From Phreatobacter sp. (GTDB lineage Bacteria > Pseudomonadota > Alphaproteobacteria > Rhizobiales > Phreatobacteraceae), in the NCBI RefSeq assembly GCF_030691135.1, contig NZ_JAUYFA010000037.1, forward strand, positions 62,001 to 126,000: DNA of 64,000 nt, read 5' to 3'. Shown here in pieces: positions 1 to 9,441 of this stretch. The position numbers were made by a program, and so were the translations under genes. Numbering within the stretch: the stretch's first letter is position 1; each line of letters begins with the position of its first letter. Under the pieces are notes generated by a model. It was not told the DNA's origin, did not search any database, and saw nothing but the letters and a program-made list of their open reading frames with translations.

Positions 1-447
1 GTAGAGAGCCTCGGCAGCGAATACAGTTATGTGCTGATCGACTGCCCGCCGTCGCTCAACCTGCTGACGATCAATGCGATGACGGCCGCCGATGCCATCC
101 TCGTGCCGCTGCAGTGCGAGTTCTTCGCGCTCGAGGGGCTGTCGCAACTGATCAAGACGGTCGAGCAGGTGAAGACCACCCTCAATCCCGGCCTGACGAT
201 CCACGGCATCGTCCTGACCATGTATGACGCGCGCAACAACCTCTCGGCCCAGGTGGTCGACGACGTGCGCCAGTTCATGGGCGACAAGGTCTACCAGACC
301 ATCATTCCGCGAAATGTCCGGGTTTCCGAGGCGCCGAGCTACGGCAAGCCGGTCCTGCTCTACGATCTCAAATGCGTGGGGAGCCAGGCCTATCTGCGCC
401 TCGCCTCCGAGATCATCCAGCGTGAGCGCGTGCTGCGGGCGGCCTGA
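1..447 (+). CDS. parA: Chromosome partitioning ATPase ParA (3' part, truncated at window start)
   Basis: The last 148 residues of a ParA/Soj-type Walker ATPase, which with ParB segregates newly replicated origins. The frame is open from base 1, so the gene starts outside the window and the P-loop is missing. Visible family features are the hydrophobic strand ending in DCPPSLN (Walker B-like), the LVPLQCEFFALEG stretch, and the C-terminal IPRNVRVSEAPSYGKPV block, which is highly conserved in chromosomal ParA. The stop is followed three bases later by an ATG upstream of parB, so the two genes are one transcription unit. Position next to parB, holA, lptE and leuS marks this as the chromosomal, not plasmid, partition locus. 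Confidence 0.96.
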   Translation, partial: VESLGSEYSYVLIDCPPSLNLLTINAMTAADAILVPLQCEFFALEGLSQLIKTVEQVKTTLNPGLTIHGIVLTMYDARNNLSAQVVDDVRQFMGDKVYQTIIPRNVRVSEAPSYGKPVLLYDLKCVGSQAYLRLASEIIQRERVLRAA

Positions 448-521
448 CCATGGATTCGATTCGCCCGCGTTTCGATTTGCCTGCCGACGTCGTTACGCTG
501 GCGTCCCGAAGGAGACAAGAC

Positions 522-1397
522 ATGGCTGAGGATGCCAACCGGTCGCGGCTGGGACGGGGCCTTGCCGCCCTGATCGGCGATGTCGGCGAGGAGACCGCGG
601 CGGTCGACCGGATCCGCGCGACGCGCAAGGTGCCGATTTCCTTCATTCGCCCCAATCCGCGCAATCCGCGCCGGATGTTCCGAGAGGAGGATCTGCAGGA
701 GCTGGCCGACTCTATTCGCGAGCGCGGCATCATCCAGCCGATCGTCGTGCGGACAGTCGCGGGCGCCGTCGACGCCTATGAGATCGTCGCTGGCGAGCGG
801 CGCTGGCGGGCGGCGCAGCGTGCCGAACTGCACGAGGTGCCGATCCATCTTGTCGAGGTCGGCGACCGTGAGGCTCTTGAGCTCGCCATCATCGAGAACG
901 TGCAGCGCGCCGACCTCAATCCGCTGGAAGAGGCCCTCGGCTACAACGAGCTGATCGAGCAGTTCGGCTACAGCCAGACCGATCTGGCCAAGATCATCGG
1001 CAAGAGCCGCAGCCATGTCGCCAATACCCTGCGCCTGATGAAGCTGCCCGAGAACGTGCAGGGCATGCTGCGCGAGGGGCAACTGACTGCCGGCCACGCC
1101 CGGGCGCTGCTGGCCGTGGACGACCCCGGCAAGGTCGCCTCGCAGATCATCGACCAGGGGCTCAATGTCCGGCAGGTCGAGGCATTGACTCAGGAGCAGT
1201 CGGAGAAGGCCGGCCGGCCGCCCAAGCAGCGGGAGCGCCTCGAGAAGGACGCGGACACCAGGGCGCTGGAAAAGACGCTGTCCGACGCGCTGGGGATGAT
1301 CGTCAGCATCGACCACCGCGGATCGGGCGGCGAGTTGCGCGTCCGCTACCGCTCGCTCGAGCAGCTCGAGGACATCTGCCGGCGGCTGCAAGGCTGA
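522..1397 (+). CDS. parB: Chromosome partitioning protein ParB
   Basis: A 291-residue ParB/Spo0J family CTPase clamp that loads at parS sites near the replication origin and is the partner of ParA. The N-terminus has the SRLGRGLAALIGD ParA-interaction peptide. It is followed by the nuclease-like domain with GERRWRA (CTP-binding motif) and ENVQRADLNPLEEA, then the helix-turn-helix YSQTDLAKIIGKSRSHVAN, and a C-terminal dimerisation domain after a charged linker. An in-frame ATG lies 72 bases upstream at 450, but ATG 522 has an AAGGAG Shine-Dalgarno at 509-514 and gives the usual N-terminus, so I prefer it. No parS site was found in the window. The gene converges on holA with 18 bases between stops. 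Confidence 0.96.
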   Translation: MAEDANRSRLGRGLAALIGDVGEETAAVDRIRATRKVPISFIRPNPRNPRRMFREEDLQELADSIRERGIIQPIVVRTVAGAVDAYEIVAGERRWRAAQRAELHEVPIHLVEVGDREALELAIIENVQRADLNPLEEALGYNELIEQFGYSQTDLAKIIGKSRSHVANTLRLMKLPENVQGMLREGQLTAGHARALLAVDDPGKVASQIIDQGLNVRQVEALTQEQSEKAGRPPKQRERLEKDADTRALEKTLSDALGMIVSIDHRGSGGELRVRYRSLEQLEDICRRLQG

Positions 1398-1415
1398 TCG
1401 TCGGGTGGCTGCGCG

Positions 1416-2450
1416 TCAGCCGCGGGCACCCTGGCGCGCTGCCGTCGCGATGGACATCAGGAGGCGTCCGGCGAGTGTCGGGGCGATCGCGGCGCGGGCA
1501 CGCGTCTCGAAGCCGGCTTCAGCGAGCCTGACGACGATCCGGTGCAGCTTCTCGGCCGTCCACAGGCCGATCTGCCTTTCGACGGAGAGCTTGCGCCGGA
1601 AAAAGACCGGCGGCTCGAACCGTTCCACAGCGGTTCGGGCAGGCGTGCCGCTTTCCACCGCCAGACGAGCCTTGTGAAGGCTGAGCGCGTGTCGTGTCGT
1701 GGCCGAAATAATCTGCGCAACCGCTATGCCGGCGCCGTCGGCGCGCAGCAGCAGGCGATCGAGTTCGTCCGGCTGGCCACCGAGCGCCGCATCGACGATG
1801 GCGTCGACCCCCAGCGTGAGGCTTTCTCCGGCGACGGCCTCGATATCCGCGACCGTGATGGTGCCCTGGCCGTGGCAATAGAGGCAGATCTTGCGGATTT
1901 CGGCGCGTGAAGCGGCGCGGTCGCCGCCGATGATCTGGGTGAGGAGCGTCACCGCGGCCGTTTCGACCTGAAGGCCGGCCTGGCGTGCCTCCTCGACGAC
2001 CAGCCGCTTGAGATCGGCTTCGCCATCGGCATAGCAAGGAATGACAGCGGCGGCGCCGGAGCGTTCCGCATCGGTCCGCAGCGGCGCCGTCTTCTTGAGA
2101 TCGCCGGCCTCGACGAGAATGGTGGCGCCTTCCGGCGGGGACGCGAGCAACGGTGCCACGGCGGCGGCGATCGGCTTCTCGCCGGCCCTGACCCAGATGA
2201 GCCGCCGTCCGCCGAACATCGACAGCGTGCCGGCCTCGTCGGCGAGCCGCGCCGGGTCGCTGGCGAGGATGTCGCCGTCGAGCCGGGTGACGGAGAAGGG
2301 ATCGTCGAGGTCGGGCGCGATCTTGCCGGCGATGGCGCGGGCGCGCTCGGAAACGAGTCCGACGTCGGGGCCATAGACCAGGATAATGGGGCGCCGCGGG
2401 TCTGGTCCGGCGATGAACCGATCGATGTCGGTGCCCTTGAGGATCGTCAC
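1416..2450 (-). CDS. holA: DNA polymerase III delta subunit
   Basis: A 344-residue HolA, the delta subunit of the clamp loader that opens the beta sliding clamp during replication. The N-terminus (TILKGTDIDRFI) leads into the clamp-loader core with PIILVYGPDVGL and FSVTRLDGDILASDPARLADEA. The C-terminal collar region ends in TLAGRLLMSIATAARQG. The start is a GTG at 2450, four bases after the lptE stop. An ORF extending to 2777 is only frame read-through of lptE. Alphaproteobacterial HolA is divergent, but gene order (leuS-lptE-holA) supports the call. The three genes are almost certainly co-transcribed on the minus strand. Confidence 0.93.
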   Translation of the reverse strand: MTILKGTDIDRFIAGPDPRRPIILVYGPDVGLVSERARAIAGKIAPDLDDPFSVTRLDGDILASDPARLADEAGTLSMFGGRRLIWVRAGEKPIAAAVAPLLASPPEGATILVEAGDLKKTAPLRTDAERSGAAAVIPCYADGEADLKRLVVEEARQAGLQVETAAVTLLTQIIGGDRAASRAEIRKICLYCHGQGTITVADIEAVAGESLTLGVDAIVDAALGGQPDELDRLLLRADGAGIAVAQIISATTRHALSLHKARLAVESGTPARTAVERFEPPVFFRRKLSVERQIGLWTAEKLHRIVVRLAEAGFETRARAAIAPTLAGRLLMSIATAARQGARG

Positions 2451-2454
2451 GCCG

Positions 2455-2997
2455 TCATCTCGGGCGGGTCGCGTACCAGCCGGCGACCTGGGTGACGATG
2501 TTCTCGGCGAGCGCCTTGGTCGCGCGCTCCTGCGCCTCGATGACGGCACGGTCTGAGGCGAGACGCTGGGCGGTGCGATCGAAGGAGGCGGAGGCGAAGG
2601 CCGAGCCGCGATGGATGACCTGCGCGTCGCCGACCGCCGTGATCGTATAGAAGCCGAACATGGTGACGGACTGGGCTGACGGCCGTCCGGCGGCGGTGTT
2701 GAGCGCCAGAGGCACGGTGTCGACGCCGACGGCGACACGCAGCACATGGGTCGGCGAGGCGGCGCGGCCGCCGCCACCCTGCGTCAGATATATGAGCTCG
2801 TTGCGCAGGATGACGCCGCTGCGACCGGGAATCTCGGGAATGTCGAGATCGCGCAGCGCCGCCTGGGCGTTGCGGCCGCCGGTGACCACTGCCGGGTCGC
2901 CGTAGAGCGGCGCGAAGCATCCCGCCAGCGCGGCGGAACAGGCGCAGACCGCGACGAGGCGGCTCAGGCGAGCGAACGAGGTGTCAACCCACGACAT
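2455..2997 (-). CDS. lptE: LPS assembly lipoprotein LptE
   Basis: A 180-residue outer-membrane lipoprotein that plugs the LptD barrel and helps insert lipopolysaccharide into the outer leaflet. A short N-terminal signal sequence ends in the lipobox LAGC with the acylated cysteine at residue 27, followed by FAPLYGD, typical of LptE. The remainder is the small alpha/beta domain seen in the family. The start overlaps the end of leuS by 14 bases and the stop is five bases from the holA GTG, so the three genes are translationally packed. Overall sequence conservation in this family is low; the lipobox, size and neighbours carry the identification. Confidence 0.92.
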   Translation of the reverse strand: MSWVDTSFARLSRLVAVCACSAALAGCFAPLYGDPAVVTGGRNAQAALRDLDIPEIPGRSGVILRNELIYLTQGGGGRAASPTHVLRVAVGVDTVPLALNTAAGRPSAQSVTMFGFYTITAVGDAQVIHRGSAFASASFDRTAQRLASDRAVIEAQERATKALAENIVTQVAGWYATRPR

Positions 2998-5611
2998 TCA
3001 CGATCCTCTGAGGCACGACGATGATCTTTTTCACGGGCCGACCTTCCAGCGCCTTGCGAACGGCGTCGAGAGCGATCGCAGCGGTCTCGATATCCTTTTG
3101 GGCCGCCTCGCGCGCGATCGTCAAGTCCGCTCGCTTCTTGCCGTTGACCTGAACCGGCAATGTGATCGTGTCCTCGACGAGAATGGCCCGGTCGACCACC
3201 GGCCAGGGCTCCTCGGCCACCAGACCCTGATGGCCGAGCGCCGACCAGCATTCTTCAGCCAGATGCGGCATCATCGGGGCGACCAGGCGCACGAGGATGC
3301 CACCCGCCTCGGCGAGGGCAGCCGCCATGTCCGGCGCCGGAACACCGCCACGCAGGGCGTCGAGCGTCTTCGCCAGGGCATTGGCGAGCGTGTAGACGTG
3401 GGCGACGCAGCGGTTGAAGGCGAGTCGCTCGACGTCGGCCTCGACCGCCGCCAGGGCCTGATGCGCAGCCCGCCGGACGGCGGTCGCTTCCTCGCCGTGC
3501 GAGGCCGTCGCCGTCGCCGCCGCCGAGGCCGTCTGCTCGGCGATTTCGCCGACGATCCGCCAGAGCCGCTGGACGAAGCGGCTGGCGCCCTCGACTCCGG
3601 CCTCGGTCCAGATCACGTCGCGCTCGGGGGGCGAATCCGACAGCATGAACCAGCGGGCGGTGTCGGCGCCGTAGGTGTCGATGATGTCGTCGGGATCGAC
3701 GACGTTCTTCTTCGACTTCGACATCTTCTCGATGGAGCCGATTTCCACCGGCTGGTTCGAGCCCTTGAGCACAGCCAGGCGCTGGTCGCCCTCGCCGGAG
3801 ATCGTGATCTCAGCCGGCGTCACATAGGTCCCGTCCGGGATGCGATAGGTTTCGTGGACCACCATCCCTTGGGTGAACAGGCCGCGGAACGGCTCGTCGA
3901 GGCCGGCATGGCCCGTCGCCTTCATGGCCCGGGTGAAGAAGCGCGAATAGAGCAGGTGCAGGATCGCGTGCTCGATGCCGCCGATATACTGGTCCACAGG
4001 CAGCCAGGCATCAACCACGGCCGGATCGGTCGGGCTTTCGGTGCGCCAGGGATCGGTGAAACGGGCGAAATACCAGGACGAATCGACGAAAGTATCCATC
4101 GTGTCCGTCTCGCGGCGGGCGGGCTTGCCGCAGGACGGGCAGGCGACGTGCTTCCAGGTCGGATGCCGGTCGAGCGGGTTGCCCGGCATGGAGAAGTCGG
4201 CATCGTCGGGCAGGATGACGGGCAGCTGGTCGTCCGGCACGGGCACCGCACCGCAATCGTCGCAATGGATGACCGGGATCGGGCAGCCCCAGTAGCGCTG
4301 GCGAGAAATCAGCCAGTCGCGCAGGCGGAAATTGACCTTGCGCGCTGCGGCGGGGGCATGGCCGAGAATGGTTTTCTCGAGGCGGGCTGCAACCTCCGCA
4401 AAGGCCGCCTCGGTCGTCAACCCGTCGAGGAAGCGCGAGTTGATCATGACGCCGTCGCCGTCATAAGCGGTGTCGGTGACGGTGAAATCGGAACCGGCAT
4501 CGGCCGGTTTCACCACCGTCTGGAAAGCCAGGCCGTATTTGTTGGCGAATTCGATGTCGCGCTGGTCGCCGGAGGGGCAGCCGAAGATGGCGCCCGTTCC
4601 ATAGTCCATCAGGATGAAGTTGGCGACGTAGACCGGCACTTCCCACGTGGGATCGAAGGGATGGATCGCCTTGATACCGGTGTCGAAGCCGAGTTTCTCC
4701 GCCGTCTCCAGCGTCGCCACCGAGGTCCCCATGCGGCGGCACTCGTCGGAGAAAGCCGCCAGATCCGGATTGGTTTCGGCGGCGGCCCGCGCCAGCGGGT
4801 GATCGGGCGCGATCGCCATGAAGGCGGCGCCGAACAGGGTGTCCGGCCGCGTCGTATAGATCTCGAGGTCGGCATGGCCGGCGGGCGCGGTACCGTTCGT
4901 CAGGGCCCAGCGGATCATCAGGCCCTCGGACCGGCCAATCCAGTTCTTCTGCATCAGCCGGACCTTTTCAGGCCAGCGGTCGAGGCCGTCCAGCGCCGTC
5001 AGCAGGTCGTCGGAATAGTCGGTGATCTTGAGGAACCACTGGGTCAGGTCGCGCTGCTCGACCAGTGCCCCGGAGCGCCAGCCGCGGCCATCAATGACCT
5101 GCTCGTTGGCCAGCACGGTCTGGTCGACGGGATCCCAGTTGACCTTGGCCGAGCGACGCTCGACGAGGCCGGCGCGCATGAAATCGGCGAAGAGCTTCTG
5201 CTGGTGGCGGTAGTAGGAAGGATCGCAGGTGGCGAGTTCGCGCGACCAGTCGAGCGACAGGCCCATGCTCTTCAGCTGCGCCTTCATGGTGGCAATATTG
5301 GCGTAGGTCCATTCCTTCGGGTGGACCTTGGAAGCCATTGCGGCGTTCTCGGCCGGCAGGCCGAAGGCGTCCCAGCCCATGGGATGGAGCACGTTGAAGC
5401 CGCGGGCGCGCTTGTAGCGGGCCACCACGTCCCCCATCGTGTAGTTGCGGACATGGCCCATATGGATGCGCCCGGACGGGTAGGGGAACATCTCGAGGAC
5501 GTAGTATTTCGGCCGCGGATCGTCGTTCTTCGTCTCGAAGATGGCCTTCTCGTCCCAGACCGCGCGCCATTTCGGCTCGGCGGTGCGGGCATTGTAGCGT
5601 TCGGTCGACAT
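2984..5611 (-). CDS. leuS: Leucyl-tRNA synthetase
   Basis: An 875-residue class Ia synthetase that charges tRNA-Leu in the cytoplasm. The HIGH signature appears as HMGH at residues 50-53 in [14 protein letters not shown]. The KMSKS loop is intact at about residues 629-633. Between them lie a zinc-type insertion with CDDCGAVP and CPSCGKPA and the CP1 editing domain, recognisable by [10 protein letters not shown] and [12 protein letters not shown]. The start is taken at ATG 5611 ([15 protein letters not shown]), the normal LeuS N-terminus; an ORF reaching 5695 adds 28 unlikely residues. Length is normal for the family. It heads the leuS-lptE-holA unit and is divergent from yggS. Confidence 0.98.
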   Translation of the reverse strand: MSTERYNARTAEPKWRAVWDEKAIFETKNDDPRPKYYVLEMFPYPSGRIHMGHVRNYTMGDVVARYKRARGFNVLHPMGWDAFGLPAENAAMASKVHPKEWTYANIATMKAQLKSMGLSLDWSRELATCDPSYYRHQQKLFADFMRAGLVERRSAKVNWDPVDQTVLANEQVIDGRGWRSGALVEQRDLTQWFLKITDYSDDLLTALDGLDRWPEKVRLMQKNWIGRSEGLMIRWALTNGTAPAGHADLEIYTTRPDTLFGAAFMAIAPDHPLARAAAETNPDLAAFSDECRRMGTSVATLETAEKLGFDTGIKAIHPFDPTWEVPVYVANFILMDYGTGAIFGCPSGDQRDIEFANKYGLAFQTVVKPADAGSDFTVTDTAYDGDGVMINSRFLDGLTTEAAFAEVAARLEKTILGHAPAAARKVNFRLRDWLISRQRYWGCPIPVIHCDDCGAVPVPDDQLPVILPDDADFSMPGNPLDRHPTWKHVACPSCGKPARRETDTMDTFVDSSWYFARFTDPWRTESPTDPAVVDAWLPVDQYIGGIEHAILHLLYSRFFTRAMKATGHAGLDEPFRGLFTQGMVVHETYRIPDGTYVTPAEITISGEGDQRLAVLKGSNQPVEIGSIEKMSKSKKNVVDPDDIIDTYGADTARWFMLSDSPPERDVIWTEAGVEGASRFVQRLWRIVGEIAEQTASAAATATASHGEEATAVRRAAHQALAAVEADVERLAFNRCVAHVYTLANALAKTLDALRGGVPAPDMAAALAEAGGILVRLVAPMMPHLAEECWSALGHQGLVAEEPWPVVDRAILVEDTITLPVQVNGKKRADLTIAREAAQKDIETAAIALDAVRKALEGRPVKKIIVVPQRIVNVVG

Positions 5612-5761
5612 GATGGGCGGCGGGTCCGGACAACGGGGCAAAAGCGAGCGCGGACAACACACGAAAGGGCCCGGCCGGTCAAGGATTTGGCGCATATGGG
5701 GGCCTTGCTGGTCGTCTGACGCGGCGCGTGGTAGCTCGAACGCCGCCCAAGGAGCCCAGCC

Positions 5762-6433
5762 ATGTCCGACGCCGTATCCCGTCTTGCCGAGGTGAAGGCC
5801 GCCATCGCCGCCGCGACGGCTGATGCGAAGCGCCCGGACGGATCGGTGACGCTCGTCGCGGTGTCAAAGACCTTCCCGGTCGAGGCGATCGAGCCGGTTC
5901 TGGCCGCTGGCCATCGCGTCTTCGGCGAGAACTATGTGCAGGACGCCAAGGGAAAGTGGCCGGAGCTGCGCGCGCGCTATCCCGACGCCCAAGTCCACAT
6001 GATCGGGCCGCTGCAGTCGAACAAGGCGAGGGAAGCTGTCGCCCTCTTCGACGTGATCGAGACCCTCGACCGTCCGTCTCTGGCGAAGGAACTGGCGAAG
6101 GAGATCGAGAAGGCAAGCGGCACGCGGCGTCCGCGCTTTCTCGTCCAGGTCAATACCGGGGCCGAGCCGCAGAAGGGCGGCGTGCTGCCGGACGAGGCCG
6201 ATGCCTTCATCGCGGCTTGCAGAAATCAGTATGGGCTCGATGTCGAAGGCGTCATGTGCATCCCCCCGGCAGACGAGCCCCCAGCGCCCCATTTCGCACT
6301 GCTGACGACCATCGCGCGCCGCAACGGGCTCTCCACCGTGTCCATGGGCATGAGCGCCGACTATCCCGTCGCCATCGCCATGGGCGCGACCCATGTGCGT
6401 GTCGGCAGCGCCATTTTCGGGGCGCGCGGCTGA
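5762..6433 (+). CDS. yggS: YggS family pyridoxal phosphate homeostasis protein
   Basis: A 223-residue PLP-binding protein of the YggS/PLPBP/PROSC family, a single alanine-racemase-like barrel that buffers free PLP and has no firmly established catalytic reaction. The PLP lysine lies in LVAVSKTFP, followed by the conserved VFGENYVQ motif. The phosphate-binding and C-terminal block [22 protein letters not shown] is intact. Length is typical. The gene is divergent from leuS with about 150 bases between starts, an arrangement common in this group of bacteria. A GC-rich stem-loop follows the stop. Confidence 0.95.
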   Translation: MSDAVSRLAEVKAAIAAATADAKRPDGSVTLVAVSKTFPVEAIEPVLAAGHRVFGENYVQDAKGKWPELRARYPDAQVHMIGPLQSNKAREAVALFDVIETLDRPSLAKELAKEIEKASGTRRPRFLVQVNTGAEPQKGGVLPDEADAFIAACRNQYGLDVEGVMCIPPADEPPAPHFALLTTIARRNGLSTVSMGMSADYPVAIAMGATHVRVGSAIFGARG

Positions 6434-6485
6434 TCGTCAGCCGGTGCCGATGGCAACGGCGCCCTTGCTCAGGAATGGAGGAAGG

Positions 6486-6503
6486 GCGGCCACGCATGGC
6501 CGC
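6486..6503. terminator. Stem-loop after yggS
   Basis: Inverted repeat GCGGCC-ACGCAT-GGCCGC downstream of the yggS stop. It has a six-base stem and a six-base loop, with no T-run after it, so termination is plausible but not certain. Confidence 0.4.
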
Positions 6504-6533
6504 TGCCCAGACGCCTCACGGCCCTTTGCATGT

Positions 6534-6550
6534 GTATCGGCGGTCGATAC
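6534..6550. promoter_or_regulatory. IclR-type operator, site 1 (GTATC-N7-GATAC)
   Basis: GTATC-GGCGGTC-GATAC, part of a longer palindrome (TGTATCG-N5-CGATACA, 6533-6551), 48 bases upstream of the IclR regulator gene at 6599. The same GTATY-N7-RATAC pattern recurs at 56565, 57672 and 60439, near a paralogous IclR gene. This is inferred to be the autoregulatory operator. Confidence 0.65.
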
Positions 6551-6598
6551 AACCGTTCCGAAAGAGCCCGTCGGCGGGCATTGTGAGGGTTCCGTATC

Positions 6599-7414
6599 GT
6601 GTCGACGCAGCAGGGTTTCGAGCGCCGCTATCAGGCGCCAGAGCGCGAACCGATCATCGAGGTCGACGAGCGCCTGTTCCTCAAATCCGCGGCGCGATCA
6701 TTCTATGTGCTGGAGGCCTTTGCGCGCAGCCCGCGCCCGCTGTCGCTGGCGGAGGTCGCCAAGGGTGCCAAGATTTCCAAAAGCGCCGCCCAGCGTGTCG
6801 TCCAGACGCTGCTCGTCCTCGGGTATCTTGAGCGCTCGCCGACCGGGACGGGTGTCATTCCGGGCCGGCGCATCCTCGACCGGTCCTTCGATTATCTCCG
6901 GTCGAATCCCCTGATCGAACGGGCGACGCCGATCCTCACCGAGTTGCGCAAGACCTGTGGCGAGCGCGTCGACCTGAGCCTCTTCGACGATGTGACGATC
7001 CTCTACGCGATCCGCCTGCAGAGCAAACGGGAGACCTTCTACGCGACCCTGTCGGGCCGCCGCATGCCGACCTTCGCCACCGCCGGCGGCCGGGCGATGC
7101 TGGCCTGCCTCGACGACCGCCATGCCGATGACATCGTCCGGCGGTCGAAGCTTGCGCCACTGACACCGAAGACCCTCGTCGATCCCGCGCTGATCCGCCA
7201 GCGCGTCGAGGAAGCCAGGCGGGACGGCTATGCCTATGTGCTGGAGGAAAGCCTGCTGGGCGAGATCGTCGTCGCCGCCGCGGTGATCAAGGAGCGTAAC
7301 ATGCCCGTCGGCGCCATCCACATTGCGGGATCGCTGGCCGACTGGTCCGCAGAGGATTTCCGCAAGCGCTTCGCGCCGCTTGCCATCGAGGCGGCCCGTG
7401 CCCTGTCGGGGTGA
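6599..7414 (+). CDS. IclR family transcriptional regulator (paralog 1)
   Basis: A 271-residue IclR-type regulator. The winged helix-turn-helix is at about residues 40-80 (LSLAEVAKGAKISKSAAQRV). The C-terminal GAF-like effector domain contains YAIRLQSKRETFYATLSGRR and ends in PVGAIHIAGSLADW. The start is GTG 6599. A second regulator at 56748-57524 is strikingly similar over its whole length (shared FDYLRSNPLIERATP, AIRLQSKRETFYATL, LAIEAARALS), so the two are paralogs, and both have the same operator pattern upstream. The reductase gene 122 bases downstream is the likely local target or operon partner. The effector is unknown. Confidence 0.92.
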   Translation: MSTQQGFERRYQAPEREPIIEVDERLFLKSAARSFYVLEAFARSPRPLSLAEVAKGAKISKSAAQRVVQTLLVLGYLERSPTGTGVIPGRRILDRSFDYLRSNPLIERATPILTELRKTCGERVDLSLFDDVTILYAIRLQSKRETFYATLSGRRMPTFATAGGRAMLACLDDRHADDIVRRSKLAPLTPKTLVDPALIRQRVEEARRDGYAYVLEESLLGEIVVAAAVIKERNMPVGAIHIAGSLADWSAEDFRKRFAPLAIEAARALSG

Positions 7415-7536
7415 AGACACCCCGAAGTGATCTCCGGGCCGGGCGGCCCGCCTTGCTGCAGTGCGGCAGAGCCCCCAAGTCGCTCAGACCCCTTTCCCGC
7501 GGATGCCAGAGCCGCCCCTTTCAGCAGGAGATGACC

Positions 7537-8634
7537 ATGAGCCAGGATTCCGGTCCGTTGTTCCAGCCCTTCACCCTCGGCGACCTGACGCTTCCCAACC
7601 GCATCGTCATGGCGCCGCTGACCCGCAACCGCGCCACGCCGGGAACCGACGCGGCCAATGCGATGACCGCGACCTATTACCGGCAGCGCGCCACGGCCGG
7701 CCTGATCATCTCCGAGGGCACCCAGGTCTCGCCGCAGGGCCAGGGCTATCTGCAGACCCCCGGCCTCTACAGCGATGCGCAGGTCGCCGGCTGGAAGACC
7801 GTCACCGACGCAGTCCACGCCGCCGGCGGGCGCATGTTCGCCCAGATCTGGCATGTCGGCCGCGTCTCGCACGAATCGCTGCTCAACGGCGGCGCGCCCG
7901 TGGCGCCCTCCGCCGTTGCGGCCAAGTCGAAGACCTATATCGCGGGCGGGTTCGCCGACGTCTCGGCCCCGCGCGCCCTGGCGCTCGCGGAGATCCCCGG
8001 CGTCGTCGCCGAGTATGCCGATGCCGCCGTCAATGCGCGCAAGGCCGGGTTCGACGGCGTCGAGATCCACGGCGCCAACGGCTATCTCATCGACCAGTTC
8101 CTGAAGGACGGCGCCAACCAGCGCCAGGACGCCTATGGCGGTTCGGCGGAGAACCGGGTGCGGTTCGGCCTCGAAGTGGTCGACGCCATCCTCAAGGTCT
8201 TCCCGAAGACCCGCCTCGGCATCCGGCTGTCGCCGGTCAGCCCGGCCAACGACACCGTCACCTCCGATCCGGCCGAGGTCTTCGGCCTCTTCGTGGCGGA
8301 GCTCTCGAAGCGCGGCATCGCCTTCATTCATGTCGTGGAGGGTGCGACGGGCGGTCCGCGCGACAACGTGCCCTTCGACTGGGTGGCGCTGCGCAAGTCC
8401 TTCTCGGGCGCCTATATCGCCAACAACGGCTATACGCGCGACATGGCCATCGACGCCGTCCGTGACGGGCGGGCCGACCTCGTCGCCTTCGGAAAGGCCT
8501 TCATCGCCAATCCGGACCTGGTGGAGCGTCTGCGCCTCGACGCACCGCTGAACGAACTCGACAAGACGACGCTCTATGGCGGCGACGCGAAGGGCTATAC
8601 CGACTATCCCGCGCTGGCCGAAGCTGCGGAGTGA
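7537..8634 (+). CDS. Old Yellow Enzyme family alkene reductase
   Basis: A 365-residue FMN-dependent ene-reductase of the OYE/NemA family, which reduces activated C=C bonds of enals, enones, maleimides or nitro compounds using NAD(P)H. The FMN-site strand reads NRIVMAPLTRNRA. The substrate-binding HxxN pair and proton-donor tyrosine are H178, N181 and Y183 in VEIHGANGYLIDQF, followed by DAYGGSAENR. The start is ATG 7537, six bases after AGGAG at 7526-7530; a GTG at 7411 is in frame but gives an atypical extension. It follows the IclR gene on the same strand. The physiological substrate cannot be told. Confidence 0.95.
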   Translation: MSQDSGPLFQPFTLGDLTLPNRIVMAPLTRNRATPGTDAANAMTATYYRQRATAGLIISEGTQVSPQGQGYLQTPGLYSDAQVAGWKTVTDAVHAAGGRMFAQIWHVGRVSHESLLNGGAPVAPSAVAAKSKTYIAGGFADVSAPRALALAEIPGVVAEYADAAVNARKAGFDGVEIHGANGYLIDQFLKDGANQRQDAYGGSAENRVRFGLEVVDAILKVFPKTRLGIRLSPVSPANDTVTSDPAEVFGLFVAELSKRGIAFIHVVEGATGGPRDNVPFDWVALRKSFSGAYIANNGYTRDMAIDAVRDGRADLVAFGKAFIANPDLVERLRLDAPLNELDKTTLYGGDAKGYTDYPALAEAAE

Positions 8635-8691
8635 CGACCCGGGACGGGGCGGCGCGAAGCCGCTCCGTCGCTGCAAAAGCCGAATGGGAGG

Positions 8692-8716
8692 TCTGGCGGT
8701 CCCGAAGCCCGCCAGA
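8692..8716. terminator. Hairpin after the OYE gene; its arm matches the tRNA-Arg 3' end
   Basis: TCTGGCGG and CCGCCAGA pair over eight bases around a nine-base loop, followed by TTAG; a likely weak terminator for the reductase gene. The 14 bases 8694-8707 (TGGCGGTCCCGAAG) are identical, in the same orientation, to the end of the tRNA-Arg gene at 31664-31677, which makes this a candidate attachment-site copy. The hairpin role alone could also explain part of the match. Confidence 0.5.
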
Positions 8717-8838
8717 TTAGCCGATCTAGTAATGTCCAGGTCGATCATCCAGATCGAAATTCGGCCTATTCCCCATAGACCTACCGAAACGACTCTCTCA
8801 GCCTGATCCTGTCGAAGTCCACCAATCGCGACTGCCAA

Positions 8839-8874
8839 TTGGGGCAGCCGTTAGGGCAGCGATTAGGACAGGTT
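8839..8874. repeat. Three imperfect 12-bp tandem units
   Basis: TTGGGGCAGCCG, TTAGGGCAGCGA and TTAGGACAGGTT follow one another without gaps in non-coding DNA beside the IS3 remnant. The units are degenerate and no function is apparent. Confidence 0.5.
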
Positions 8875-8978
8875 GGAGGAGGCGTAAGAGTCGAGCGCTT
8901 CATAAATTGAGTGACCGCTTTGTTGAGAAAGTGAGCGAGCCGAAGCACCACGGCGATGAAGGTGGCCTCTATCCATCT

Positions 8979-9419
8979 GTCCGGCTTGCGGGCATGCAGG
9001 GCCTGCTCCAGCGCGTCGAGCACGACACCCGCCGTCTGCGTACGGCTGACCCGCCAGCCAACGTTGCGCCTGGGCGAAATACGCGCTCGCCTTGCGCAGG
9101 ATCTCGTTCGCCTGGCGCAGCTCGTGGACCTCGCGCTCCAGCGCCTTCAGCTTCTCCGTGACATCAGAGGGAACGCCAGCGCGCTTCCCGCCATCAACCT
9201 CCGCCCGCTTGACCCATTCCAGCAGTGTGTGGGTCGAGCAGCCGATCTTTGCGGCAATCGAGGCGCAGGCAACCCAGCGCGAGGAATGCTCGCCCTCCTG
9301 GTCCAGCACCAGCCGAACCGCTCGCTCGCGCACCTCAGGTGAAAACTTGTTCGTCGTCTTGCTCATGATGGCTCATCCTTCTCAGGAGTTGAGCCCTCCG
9401 GCAAACCCAGTGCGGTTCA
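8979..9419 (-). mobile_element. IS3-family element, internally deleted remnant
   Basis: orfA reads from ATG 9366 to about 9067. It encodes an HTH protein ([20 protein letters not shown]) with the leucine-zipper-like [20 protein letters not shown] and the family ending ASAYFAQA. Immediately after, in another frame (9062-8979), comes a piece from the middle of the orfB integrase, [12 protein letters not shown] plus VLDALEQAL. The first part of orfB has therefore been deleted, and everything after the fragment (the rest of the DDE domain) is missing. A TGAACCGCACTGGG end, typical of an IS3 left terminus, starts at 9419. No matching right terminal repeat was found near 8780-8980, so the element cannot move on its own. 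Confidence 0.85.
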
Positions 9420-9441
9420 GTTCAGGGATCGGCCGCGTGCC

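Noticed and set aside
4638-4656. parS-like palindrome CCCACGTGGG inside leuS, near parAB
   Set aside because: Only the ACGT core and adjacent G/C bases match; the outer TGTT/AACA bases of parS are absent, and it lies in a coding region where the codons explain it.
2981-5719. 912-codon plus-strand open frame opposite leuS
   Set aside because: Antisense shadow of a high-GC gene; its arginine- and glycine-rich translation has no family features, while leuS on the other strand is unmistakable.
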